A DNA stretch of 22,142 nucleotides from VRUE01 sp036525295 (GTDB lineage: Bacteria > Actinomycetota > Thermoleophilia > Solirubrobacterales > 70-9): positions 1-22,142 of the forward strand of contig DATDAQ010000035.1 in assembly GCA_036525295.1 (NCBI GenBank), in the 5' to 3' direction. Every line of letters begins with the position of its first letter. Within the stretch, counting starts at the first letter, position 1. The notes beneath the pieces are model-generated. The model was given only the letters and a program-made list of their open reading frames with translations, did not search any database and was not told where the DNA came from. Positions 1 through 5,697 of this stretch are shown here, piece after piece. A program made the translations under genes and the position numbers.

Positions 1-56
1 CTCCTGCCGAGCGTTTTGGGGAGAGGCACCCGCCAGCCCCGCCCGGAATCAAACAT

Positions 57-449
57 CTACCGCGACTCGGCCTCCGCGGCGACCTTCTGGCCCGGCCAGA
101 ACGGCCACTCCTCAAACTCGCGGCAGCGGCCGTCGGTGGCAAAGCGGACGACCCAGAGGTCGCGGTATTGAAGGCGCTCCGGTCCGCCGTACTGGACTTC
201 CACGCGGACCACGGCGGTGTCGCCCTCGACCGCGACGATGGCGTGACGCATCTCGAACGGCTCATCCGGGCCCTTGCGCTCGCGCTCCCAGAGCTCGGCG
301 ATCGCGACGATTCCCGCGGCGGGCTCCTCGTAGGGCGACATCCGGTAGGTGGCGTCCTCGGTAAACAGCTCCCGCAGCGACTCGGTCCCCGCCGCGCGCC
401 AGGCCCACTCGTAGCCCTCGACCCATTCCTCGATGCTCGCGTGAGCCAT
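57..449 (-). CDS. SnoaL-like / NTF2-fold small protein
   Basis: A 130-residue protein with the layout of the SnoaL-like (NTF2-fold) family. An N-terminal helix with WVEGYEWAWRAAG leads into LRELFTEDATYRMSPYEEP, then an ELWERER helix and antiparallel strands such as AIVAVEGDTAVVRVEV and YRDLWVVRFATDGRCREFEEWPFWP. Members are small cytosolic alpha+beta barrels used as isomerases, hydrolases or ligand binders; the substrate cannot be told from sequence. I chose the ATG at 449 over the upstream in-frame start at 512 because the extra 21 residues are not family-like. A TAAGGT -10-like hexamer lies at 466-471 on the minus strand, with a weak GGGTGG ahead of the ATG. It is divergent from the secreted protein at 529. 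Confidence 0.72.
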   Translation of the reverse strand: MAHASIEEWVEGYEWAWRAAGTESLRELFTEDATYRMSPYEEPAAGIVAIAELWERERKGPDEPFEMRHAIVAVEGDTAVVRVEVQYGGPERLQYRDLWVVRFATDGRCREFEEWPFWPGQKVAAEAESR

Positions 450-513
450 CTCGGCCACCCATCGAACCTTACGACCTCCCGCCGGCGTTAATCGGGGGAA
501 AACACCGCGCACC

Positions 514-519
514 TAGACT
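514..519 (+). promoter_or_regulatory. Candidate -10 box (TAGACT) of the secreted-protein gene at 529
   Basis: TAGACT fits the actinobacterial TANNNT -10 consensus and ends 9 nt before the ATG at 529. Transcription would then start about at the start codon, so the mRNA may be leaderless; a GGGAAG just before the ATG could alternatively act as a weak ribosome binding site. No clear -35 was recognised. Confidence 0.45.
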
Positions 520-528
520 GGGAAGCGA

Positions 529-1308
529 ATGCGTCGTCTCCTCATCGCAGCCGCCATCGTCGCTCTTTGCCTGCCGATCGCCGGGGCCGCCGCACAGCGC
601 CAGATCGTGCAGTCGGGCAACGTGCGTGTTTCCTTCGGCGGCCGGCTTGCGCCCCGTGCGCTGCCGCGCGAGCACCCCGCCCCGGTGACCGTGCACCTCG
701 ACGGCTCGGTCGCGACCGTGGATGGCAGCCGCCCGCCGCAGCTGCGCGAGATCGCCGTCGCGATCAACCGCGCCGGGCGGGTCTCGACCGTGGGCCTCCC
801 GACCTGCCCCCCCTCGCGCCTGCAGCAGACCAGCACCGAAGCCGCGCTCGATCTCTGCCGCGGTGCCCTGGTCGGGCACGGCCGCTTCGCCGTCAACGTC
901 GATGTCTCGGACTCGTCTCTGATCCCGGCCAAGGGGGCGGTGCTCGTCTTCAACAGCAGCACTCGCAAAGGCCCGGGGATGGTGCTGCATCTCTACGGAA
1001 CGACGCCGGTGAAAGCGGCCTTCATCCTCCCCTTCGAGATCTCGCACCAGCCCCGGGGCGAGTTCGGGACCGTCTTCTCGGCCAAGATTCCGACACTCGC
1101 CTCCGACCTGGGCTACGTCACCGACATCGAGCTGACGATCGGCCGCAGATACCGCTACGCGGGTAAGTCGCGCAGCTTCCTCAGCGCCAGCTGCGCCGCG
1201 CCGGCGGGCTTCCCCGGCGCCGTCTACCAGCTCGCCGAGGCGACCTTCACCTTCCCCGAAGGCAAACGACTGACCAGCAAGCTGCCCGGGGACTGCAAGG
1301 TCCGGTAG
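529..1308 (+). CDS. Secreted protein of unknown function, paralogue A
   Basis: 259 residues with a classical signal peptide: basic MRR, hydrophobic LLIAAAIVALCLPIAG, AAA cleavage region near residue 22. The mature part is beta-rich with no recognised domain. It is clearly related to the protein at 3448-4293. Both have an ALPR or RLPR segment, an AP.. V stretch, DGS-(R/Q)-PP-x-(L/V)-RE, LPxC, a later CR, an LF-N segment, an (A/V)x(K/R)IP motif before a D-x-x-IGR motif, a TF strand and a C-terminal cysteine. At least four cysteines are placed similarly, which suggests disulfides outside the cytoplasm. It converges on the metallopeptidase gene with a shared hairpin at its stop codon. The function is unknown; no catalytic motif was recognised. 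Confidence 0.8.
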   Translation: MRRLLIAAAIVALCLPIAGAAAQRQIVQSGNVRVSFGGRLAPRALPREHPAPVTVHLDGSVATVDGSRPPQLREIAVAINRAGRVSTVGLPTCPPSRLQQTSTEAALDLCRGALVGHGRFAVNVDVSDSSLIPAKGAVLVFNSSTRKGPGMVLHLYGTTPVKAAFILPFEISHQPRGEFGTVFSAKIPTLASDLGYVTDIELTIGRRYRYAGKSRSFLSASCAAPAGFPGAVYQLAEATFTFPEGKRLTSKLPGDCKVR

Positions 1309-1333
1309 TCGCCCGGAAGGCGGCAGGGCGACT
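1307..1333. terminator. Hairpin between convergent genes (529-1308 and 1333-1644)
   Basis: A perfect 8-bp stem, AGTCGCCC (1307-1314) with GGGCGACT (1326-1333), and an 11-nt loop. It overlaps the stop codons of both convergent genes. There is no T-tract, as is common in high-GC actinobacteria. It is likely a bidirectional terminator. Confidence 0.5.
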
Positions 1334-1644
1334 CAAAGCCCGAGGCCGCCGACCCCGCGCTCGTCCCAGCCGAGGTGATGGGCGAGCTCGTGGCGGAGCG
1401 TGCGCTCGACCTGCCTGGCCAGCAACTTCGGGTCACGGCCGAAATCGCGTTCCAGCGTGTCGCGGTAGATCACGATCCGGTCCTCGTAGCCGTCGCGGAC
1501 GATCCCGTCCCCCTCGTAGAGGCCGTAGGCGCGCATCTCGGCACCACCGTCGGAGATGACGACCGCGACGCCCTCCAGCACTCGCTGAAATTCCTCCGGC
1601 AGAGCGTCGATCGCGTCGGCGACCAGCGCTTCGAACTCATCCAT
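1333..1644 (-). CDS. Minimal zincin-like metallopeptidase (PF06262-type)
   Basis: 103 residues. The C-terminus carries the zinc-protease signature HELAHHLGWDE: HExxH is H85-E86-L-A-H89, followed by the D/E pair usual in this family of roughly 100-120-residue stand-alone zincins. The rest is an N-terminal helix (FEALVADAIDALPEEFQ) and a short sheet (VAVVISDG, GLYEG, RIVIYRDTLERDF), as expected. The biological substrate is not known for this family. An in-frame ATG at 1662 would add six residues, but it lies inside the hairpin 1656-1680 and has no ribosome binding site. The ATG at 1644 has CGGAG upstream, so I prefer it. Confidence 0.85.
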   Translation of the reverse strand: MDEFEALVADAIDALPEEFQRVLEGVAVVISDGGAEMRAYGLYEGDGIVRDGYEDRIVIYRDTLERDFGRDPKLLARQVERTLRHELAHHLGWDERGVGGLGL

Positions 1645-1655
1645 TTCCCCGGGCT

Positions 1656-1680
1656 CCGTCATCCCGAGAGAGGATGACGG
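1656..1680 (-). terminator. Hairpin downstream of the repeat lipoprotein gene
   Basis: A perfect 9-bp stem CCGTCATCC / GGATGACGG with a 7-nt loop (CGAGAGA). It lies 25 nt past the lipoprotein stop on the minus strand and just before the metallopeptidase start. It probably terminates the lipoprotein transcript; it could also occlude the upstream ATG at 1662. Confidence 0.5.
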
Positions 1681-1705
1681 TTCGCCCGAGCGAGACGGGC
1701 CCTCC

Positions 1706-2122
1706 CTAGTAGCCGTACCTTTCAGCCTGCTTTTCGGCTTCTTCGATCGCCTCGTTGGCTTCGTCCCTGCCCTTTTCGAGGCCTTCCTTGGCTTCTTCTT
1801 CAGCCTGTTCGATCGTCTTTTCGGTTTGACTCTTACCGCCTTCGACGCCCTTCTTGGCTTCCTCCTTGCCCTTTTCGAGGCCCTCCTTGGTCGCCTTTTC
1901 GGCCTCGCTGAAGCCCTCCTTGACTTCGTCCCCGGCCTTTTCGATGCCCTGCTTGGCTTCTTCGAGACCTTGTTCGATCCGGTCTTCGGCCTCCGAGACG
2001 CTGTCGCTGCCGCTGCCGCCCCCGCAGCCGATCGCGAGCGCGCCGAAGGCGCCTACCGCAAGCACCAGCACCGCCAGGCGAGCCACCCGCCCGTTCCACC
2101 TACTCGAATCTCTACTCGACAC
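1706..2122 (-). CDS. Lipoprotein with tandem 11-residue amphipathic helix repeats
   Basis: 138 residues from a GTG start preceded by GAGAGGAG at 5-nt spacing, which settles the start (a longer in-frame reading to 2341 exists). A basic N-terminus and hydrophobic segment (about residues 13-32) end in LAIGC, a lipobox-like site with Cys33, so a membrane-anchored extracytoplasmic lipoprotein is likely. A Gly/Ser linker follows. Residues 54-130 are seven consecutive 11-residue units of the type (D/E)EAKEG(I/L)EKA(x), for example EEAKQGIEKAG, DEVKEGFSEAE and EEAKEGLEKGR. They are rich in Lys/Glu/Ala/Gly and lack aromatics until the final RYGY. Such hendecads give an extended 11/3 amphipathic helix as in LEA-like or apolipoprotein-like proteins. 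Function is unknown; membrane or cell-wall spacing, or stress protection, are inferences. Confidence 0.8.
   Translation of the reverse strand: MSSRDSSRWNGRVARLAVLVLAVGAFGALAIGCGGGSGSDSVSEAEDRIEQGLEEAKQGIEKAGDEVKEGFSEAEKATKEGLEKGKEEAKKGVEGGKSQTEKTIEQAEEEAKEGLEKGRDEANEAIEEAEKQAERYGY
1733..1963 (-). repeat. Seven degenerate 33-bp tandem units encoding hendecads
   Basis: The coding region for residues 54-130 of the lipoprotein is seven in-frame 33-bp units. On the plus strand they show recurring CTTTTCG, GGCTTC and CCTCCTTG words. The protein period is exact; the DNA has diverged. This is coding repetition, not an array with spacers. Confidence 0.75.
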
Positions 2123-2190
2123 AATCGCTCCTCTCGGTTGCAGGGTGTGACCCGATCTTTGCACCCCGCGGGGCGCGCGGCCAATCCGGT

Positions 2191-2231
2191 CCTGGCCAGC
2201 TGGCCAGGGCGCCCGGTAGGATCCGCGGATC
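2191..2231 (+). promoter_or_regulatory. P450 promoter with two perfect palindromes (candidate operators)
   Basis: CCTGGCCAGCTGGCCAGG at 2191-2208 is a perfect 18-bp palindrome. GATCCGCGGATC at 2220-2231 is a perfect 12-bp palindrome. A TANNNT -10 candidate, TAGGAT, is at 2217-2222. The first palindrome therefore lies over the expected -35 region and the second over the -10/+1 region, a classic repressor-operator geometry. AGGAG at 2241-2245 is the ribosome binding site, 7 nt before the ATG at 2253. Confidence 0.55.
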
Positions 2232-2252
2232 AACCCGACCAGGAGCTCACAG

Positions 2253-3482
2253 ATGAACCCTGCCACCGCAAAGAAACTCGAGGACGAGCTCGTACTGGAG
2301 CGCAAGCACTGGGTCGACGGCCCGCCCCACGCTCTGTTCAAGGAGATGCGCAGCGGCTGCCCGGTCCACTGGACTTCGCACGTCAGCGAGTTCCCCGAGG
2401 CGGCCGGCTTCTGGTCGGTGACGACCGCCGACGACGTGCACGAGGTGAGCCGCGACTGGCAGGCCTACTCCTCGGAGGTGGGCGGCGTCACCGCGATCAA
2501 CGAGGTCTTCCCGATCGAGCTCTCGCGGGCGATGTTCATCGGCATGGACCCGCCTAAGCACGACCGGATCAAGGCGCTGTTCCAGGCGGGCTTCACGCCG
2601 AAGCGGATCGCCGCGCACGAGGAGGCAATCCGGGAGATCGTCATCGGCGTGCTCGACCGCCTCGAGGGGCGCGACACCTGCGACCTGGTCACCGACGTCG
2701 CCCAGCCCGCGGTCTCGCGCGTGATCGGCAGCTTCATGGGCATCCCCCCCGAGGACGACGAGGTCTGGGCGACGCTGATGAACTCGACCCTGGGCGCCGG
2801 CGACCCCGACCTCAGTCCCGGTGGGGTCGAGGAAGCGCTCGAGCAGGCCATCCCCGAAATCTTCGCCCGCTGCAACAAGATGATCGCCGCCCGGCGAGAG
2901 AACCCGACCGACGACCTGACCAGCGTCCTCGTCCACTCTGAGGTCGAAGGACAGATGCTCGAGGAGCACGAGATCGTGATGGGCTTCTTCCTCCTGGTCG
3001 CCGCCGGCAACGACAGCACCAGGTCGACCTACGCCAGCGGGATGCGAGCACTGATGGAAGACCGCGAGCAGCTGCAGATGGTCCTCGACGACCCAAGCCT
3101 GATCCCGGGCGTGGTCGAGGAGTCGTTGCGCATGTTCCCCGCCTTCGCCCACTTCCGCCGCACCGCGACCCGCGACGTCGAGCTCAACGGCAAGCAGATC
3201 AAAGAGGGCGAGAAGGTGGTCATGTGGTACGCGTCATCGAACCGCGACGAGACGCGCTACGAGGACCCCGACCGCTTCGACGTCCTGCGCAATCCCGAGC
3301 ACCAGGCCTTCGGCGCCGGCGGCCGTCACTTCTGCCTCGGCACCGCCCTCGCCCGTCTCGAGCTGAAGATCCTCTTCGAGGAGACCCTGACCCGATACCC
3401 GGAGATGGCGATCGACGGCAAGCCCAAGTTCGTCGAGTCGGGCTTCCTCAACCAGCTGAAGACGCTGCCGGTGCGGCTCTAG
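2253..3482 (+). CDS. Cytochrome P450 monooxygenase
   Basis: 409 residues, normal length for a soluble bacterial P450. Visible motifs in order are the C-helix KHDRIK with H103 and R105, the I-helix AGNDST (251-256) where the acid/alcohol pair is D254-S255/T256, the ExxR pair E290/R293, and the heme loop FGAGGRHFCLG with Cys361 as the iron ligand. The region MWYASSNRDETRYEDPDRFD resembles the CYP124/125/142 group that oxidises lipids or sterol side chains, but the substrate is inference. It needs ferredoxin and reductase partners, and none is encoded nearby. The start is fixed by AGGAG at 2241. Its 3' end overlaps the convergent secreted-protein gene by 35 bp. The promoter carries two palindromes. 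Confidence 0.95.
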   Translation: MNPATAKKLEDELVLERKHWVDGPPHALFKEMRSGCPVHWTSHVSEFPEAAGFWSVTTADDVHEVSRDWQAYSSEVGGVTAINEVFPIELSRAMFIGMDPPKHDRIKALFQAGFTPKRIAAHEEAIREIVIGVLDRLEGRDTCDLVTDVAQPAVSRVIGSFMGIPPEDDEVWATLMNSTLGAGDPDLSPGGVEEALEQAIPEIFARCNKMIAARRENPTDDLTSVLVHSEVEGQMLEEHEIVMGFFLLVAAGNDSTRSTYASGMRALMEDREQLQMVLDDPSLIPGVVEESLRMFPAFAHFRRTATRDVELNGKQIKEGEKVVMWYASSNRDETRYEDPDRFDVLRNPEHQAFGAGGRHFCLGTALARLELKILFEETLTRYPEMAIDGKPKFVESGFLNQLKTLPVRL

Positions 3483-4293
3483 GCGTGCAGCTCCGGGTCA
3501 CGGTGCCGATGAGCTGCGTGTCGTCCGCGAGGACAAAGGTGGCGCGCGCGACGAGGTGGTCGTCGGGGCACCGCGCCAGCGCGTAGCGCCACGCGGGCAC
3601 GGCGCCCCTTCGGGATCGCCCTATCACGAAGTCGAAGTCGAGCAGCGAGGCTTCTCCAGCTGCGACCTCCGGAATCCTGGCGACCGCCTCCCACCCGTAG
3701 CGGCCGTTCTCAACCCGCTCGATCTTCACCGCCACGACGAGCGACTCCTTGCTGGGTGACGCAATAGACGTATGGATGAGCAGCGTGGTCGTACCGTCTC
3801 GGACCCCGGCGTTGAACAGGGTCAGCGGAAGCGTGATCGCATTGGGCGAAAGGGGTGGAATCGCGGCACGGGCAGTTCCAAGCCCGATGATCGAGTCACG
3901 GCAGCGGCGCCGGGCCTCCCTATTGCCAAGCGTCTCCAGGAGTGCCCTTCCGCAAGCCGGGAGCTCACTGGCATCCACTTCGGTGTTCCGGTCGAAATCA
4001 ATCCTAAATTCCCGCACGGCAGGCGGCTGGCTCCCATCGGCAAAGCCGACCCCACCCTGGACCGATACGGCGATCGGGGCCATCTCTTTCCTCGGCAACC
4101 GCTTGGGTACGAAGCTCGTGAGGAACTCAGGACGCGGCGGACAGGAGCTGCTCGTCACCGAGGCCGACGACAGCGCGAGCTGGCATATGGGTATGACGAC
4201 AGGCCTTTCCGCCGGTGCGACAGCCGTCGCCCCCAAAGCCAGCGTCAAGGCCAAGGCAAATGTTGTGACCAGCGTCCGCACGATCGCCCGCAC
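3448..4293 (-). CDS. Secreted protein of unknown function, paralogue B
   Basis: 281 residues from a GTG start, with a signal peptide (MRAIVRTLV, then a hydrophobic run to ALGATAVAPA). It shares the pattern of the protein at 529-1308: KRLPR, AP-x-x-V, DGSQPPAVRE, LPAC, CR, an LFN segment, VARIPEVAAGEAS, DFVIGRSRR, ATFVLADD and a C-terminal SC. No known domain was recognised. It is the last gene of a minus-strand unit, starting 14 nt after the SHOCT gene's stop, with no strong ribosome binding site, so translational coupling is plausible. The last 35 bp overlap the 3' end of the P450 gene. It is a divergent paralogue rather than a recent duplicate. Confidence 0.75.
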   Translation of the reverse strand: MRAIVRTLVTTFALALTLALGATAVAPAERPVVIPICQLALSSASVTSSSCPPRPEFLTSFVPKRLPRKEMAPIAVSVQGGVGFADGSQPPAVREFRIDFDRNTEVDASELPACGRALLETLGNREARRRCRDSIIGLGTARAAIPPLSPNAITLPLTLFNAGVRDGTTTLLIHTSIASPSKESLVVAVKIERVENGRYGWEAVARIPEVAAGEASLLDFDFVIGRSRRGAVPAWRYALARCPDDHLVARATFVLADDTQLIGTVTRSCTPRAAPAASSAG

Positions 4294-4307
4294 CCCGGGC
4301 CGTCTGC

Positions 4308-4580
4308 TCAGGAACCGAGCAGCTTGGCCTTCTGGGCCGCGAACTCCTCCTCCGTGAGGATCCCCTGGGCCTTGAGCTCGCCGAGCTCCCTGAGCTGGTC
4401 GATCGTCGACTGGCCCCCGGCTTCCGGGGCCGCTGCGGGTGCGGCCGGGGCAGGCGAGGCCTGGGGGGCTTCCTGCTCAGCCCAGCGTTCACCCTGACGT
4501 TTGGAGACGCGATTGCTCACCGCGGTCGCCGTCCCGGCGATGGCGGCAGTCCGTGCAACTCCTCTGAGTAGTCCCGGCAT
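4308..4580 (-). CDS. SHOCT-domain small protein
   Basis: 90 residues. The start is set by GGAGGA 6 nt before the ATG at 4580. The N-terminus MPGLLRGVARTAAIAGTATA is a Gly/Ala-rich amphipathic or membrane-associating helix. A basic segment (NRVSKRQGER) and a low-complexity Ala/Pro linker (about residues 35-55) follow. The C-terminal 33 residues are a SHOCT domain (IDQLRELGELKAQGILTEEE..KAKLLG). SHOCT domains are short oligomerisation modules at protein ends. It lies 13 nt downstream of the DUF6325 gene and 14 nt upstream of the secreted paralogue, so the three are probably one transcript. From general knowledge, SHOCT proteins often sit beside DUF6325/DUF1269-type genes. Confidence 0.85.
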   Translation of the reverse strand: MPGLLRGVARTAAIAGTATAVSNRVSKRQGERWAEQEAPQASPAPAAPAAAPEAGGQSTIDQLRELGELKAQGILTEEEFAAQKAKLLGS

Positions 4581-4593
4581 GAGTCTTCCTCCT

Positions 4594-5037
4594 TCAGGCT
4601 TCTGCCTCGGCCGCGTCGAGGGCGGCGAGCAGGTCTTGGATCGGGATGCGTCCGCTGGCGACGAGCTGCGCCCCGGTGCGGCGCATGGCGGCGGCAAAGG
4701 GCGCGGCCCAACGGTTCTCGTAGACCAGTAGGGCTGCGGACGTCCCCGGCTCGAGCGCCTCGCCGGCCGCCACTACGTCGTCGTCGGACAGTAGGCCGGA
4801 CGACGCACCCTCGAAAGCTGCAAAGGCTTCCACCCCATCGCCCAGGTCGGCGATCTCCAGGGCGGCGACGGAGCCGTCCTCGCCCTTGGCGATGAAGGCC
4901 AGGTCGAGGATGCGAATCAGGCCGCGGTCGACCAGGTCGATCAGGTGCGGAGCGGCCTCGCCGGTCGGCTGGCGATCCGGCCACTCGACGATCAGGTAGT
5001 CGATCGGACCCATCTCATCGAGCGCTTCGCCGTTCAA
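4594..5037 (-). CDS. DUF6325-family protein
   Basis: 147 residues from a TTG start. The sequence matches the DUF6325 style: MGPIDYLIVEWPD, then LIDLVDRGLIRILDLAFIAKGEDGSVAALEIADL, then SGLLSDDDVVAAGEALEPGTSAALLVYENRWAAPFAAA and a C-terminal helical stretch. Function is unknown; this family is related in layout to DUF1269 membrane-associated proteins, but no transmembrane span is seen here. The start is a choice: the ATG at 5013 has no ribosome binding site, while the TTG at 5037 has AGAGGGAG at 5-nt spacing. It is the first gene of the DUF6325-SHOCT-secreted operon. Confidence 0.8.
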   Translation of the reverse strand: MNGEALDEMGPIDYLIVEWPDRQPTGEAAPHLIDLVDRGLIRILDLAFIAKGEDGSVAALEIADLGDGVEAFAAFEGASSGLLSDDDVVAAGEALEPGTSAALLVYENRWAAPFAAAMRRTGAQLVASGRIPIQDLLAALDAAEAEA

Positions 5038-5067
5038 CTTCGCTCCCTCTTTCGTCGGTACAAGTAA

Positions 5068-5082
5068 GCCGGAACTTCCGGC
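5068..5082. promoter_or_regulatory. Palindrome upstream of the DUF6325 operon
   Basis: GCCGGAACTTCCGGC is an inverted repeat with 7-bp arms around a central C, 30 nt upstream of the TTG start. The neighbouring GCACGTGC (5081-5088) is also palindromic. The position fits an operator, but no confident -10/-35 pair was placed. Confidence 0.3.
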
Positions 5083-5145
5083 ACGTGCACACTAACGCCT
5101 GACCGGCGCCTGGGTACGGCATCGGTGGCGTGCGCCTCGACTTCG

Positions 5146-5538
5146 TCAGGCAACGGTTGGAACCTCGCCGGCATCCATCGGGTGCAGCTCGCCCTTGACC
5201 AACGCCTCGGTGCGCAGGTGGCCTATCTCCTGGTACTCGGTCGAGGCGATCATGTCGAGGAAGGCCTGCCGGGTCGGGTATTCGACCAGAGCAACCATGT
5301 CCCATGAGTCGTCGCCCAGGAGCGCCGTCGCGGGCGCACCGACGAACACGATCCGCCCGCCGACCTTCTCCAGCAGCGGAGCGACGGCGGCGCCGTATTC
5401 CTCGTAGCGCTTTTGCCCCCCGTCAGGCTGGAAGGCGAGGAGGTTCAGCATCACCACCGGGGCGTCGTCGCCAGCGCGCTGCGAGAACGCGGCGAAGCCC
5501 TCCTGATTCAGGCGCTCGGGCTCGTTAGGTGTACTCAC
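5146..5538 (-). CDS. DUF1330 domain protein
   Basis: 130 residues from a GTG start with GAGGGAG at 5-nt spacing; the longer in-frame reading to 5739 is not family-like. The core VVMLNLLAFQPDGGQKRYEEYG, VGGRIVFVGAPATALLGDD, WDMVALVEYPTRQAFLDMIAS and YQEIGHLRTEAL is typical of DUF1330, a small dimeric ferredoxin-like alpha/beta fold related to ABM-type proteins. The biochemical role of the family is unsettled. It is transcribed alone from a TATACT promoter and is divergent from the TIG/PASTA gene. Confidence 0.85.
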   Translation of the reverse strand: MSTPNEPERLNQEGFAAFSQRAGDDAPVVMLNLLAFQPDGGQKRYEEYGAAVAPLLEKVGGRIVFVGAPATALLGDDSWDMVALVEYPTRQAFLDMIASTEYQEIGHLRTEALVKGELHPMDAGEVPTVA

Positions 5539-5580
5539 TCTGTCTCCCTCGGAACGACTCGGATTAGAACGACGGGCGCG

Positions 5581-5586
5581 AGTATA
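5581..5586 (-). promoter_or_regulatory. Candidate -10 box (TATACT) for the DUF1330 gene
   Basis: TATACT on the minus strand, 42 nt upstream of the GTG at 5538. This leaves a leader of about 35 nt carrying the GAGGGAG ribosome binding site. It is one of the best -10 matches in the window. No convincing -35 was found. Confidence 0.5.
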
Positions 5587-5697
5587 TGCCGGGGCTGCCA
5601 CCGCAACATCCATCGATGTAGCGGTTTTAGTGCGTCCGAACTCGTCCCGACGTTCCACTCTGGAGCCCGGGTGTAACAACCTAAGGAGGCATGGGGA

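Noticed and set aside
1733..1963. Possible CRISPR-like 33-bp repeats
   Set aside because: The units are contiguous, degenerate and in frame with an 11-residue protein period; there are no spacers and no cas genes.
5097..5151. GCCTGAC/GTCAGGC inverted repeat as a terminator of the DUF1330 gene
   Set aside because: Only 7 bp with a 41-nt loop, overlapping the stop codon; too weak to call.
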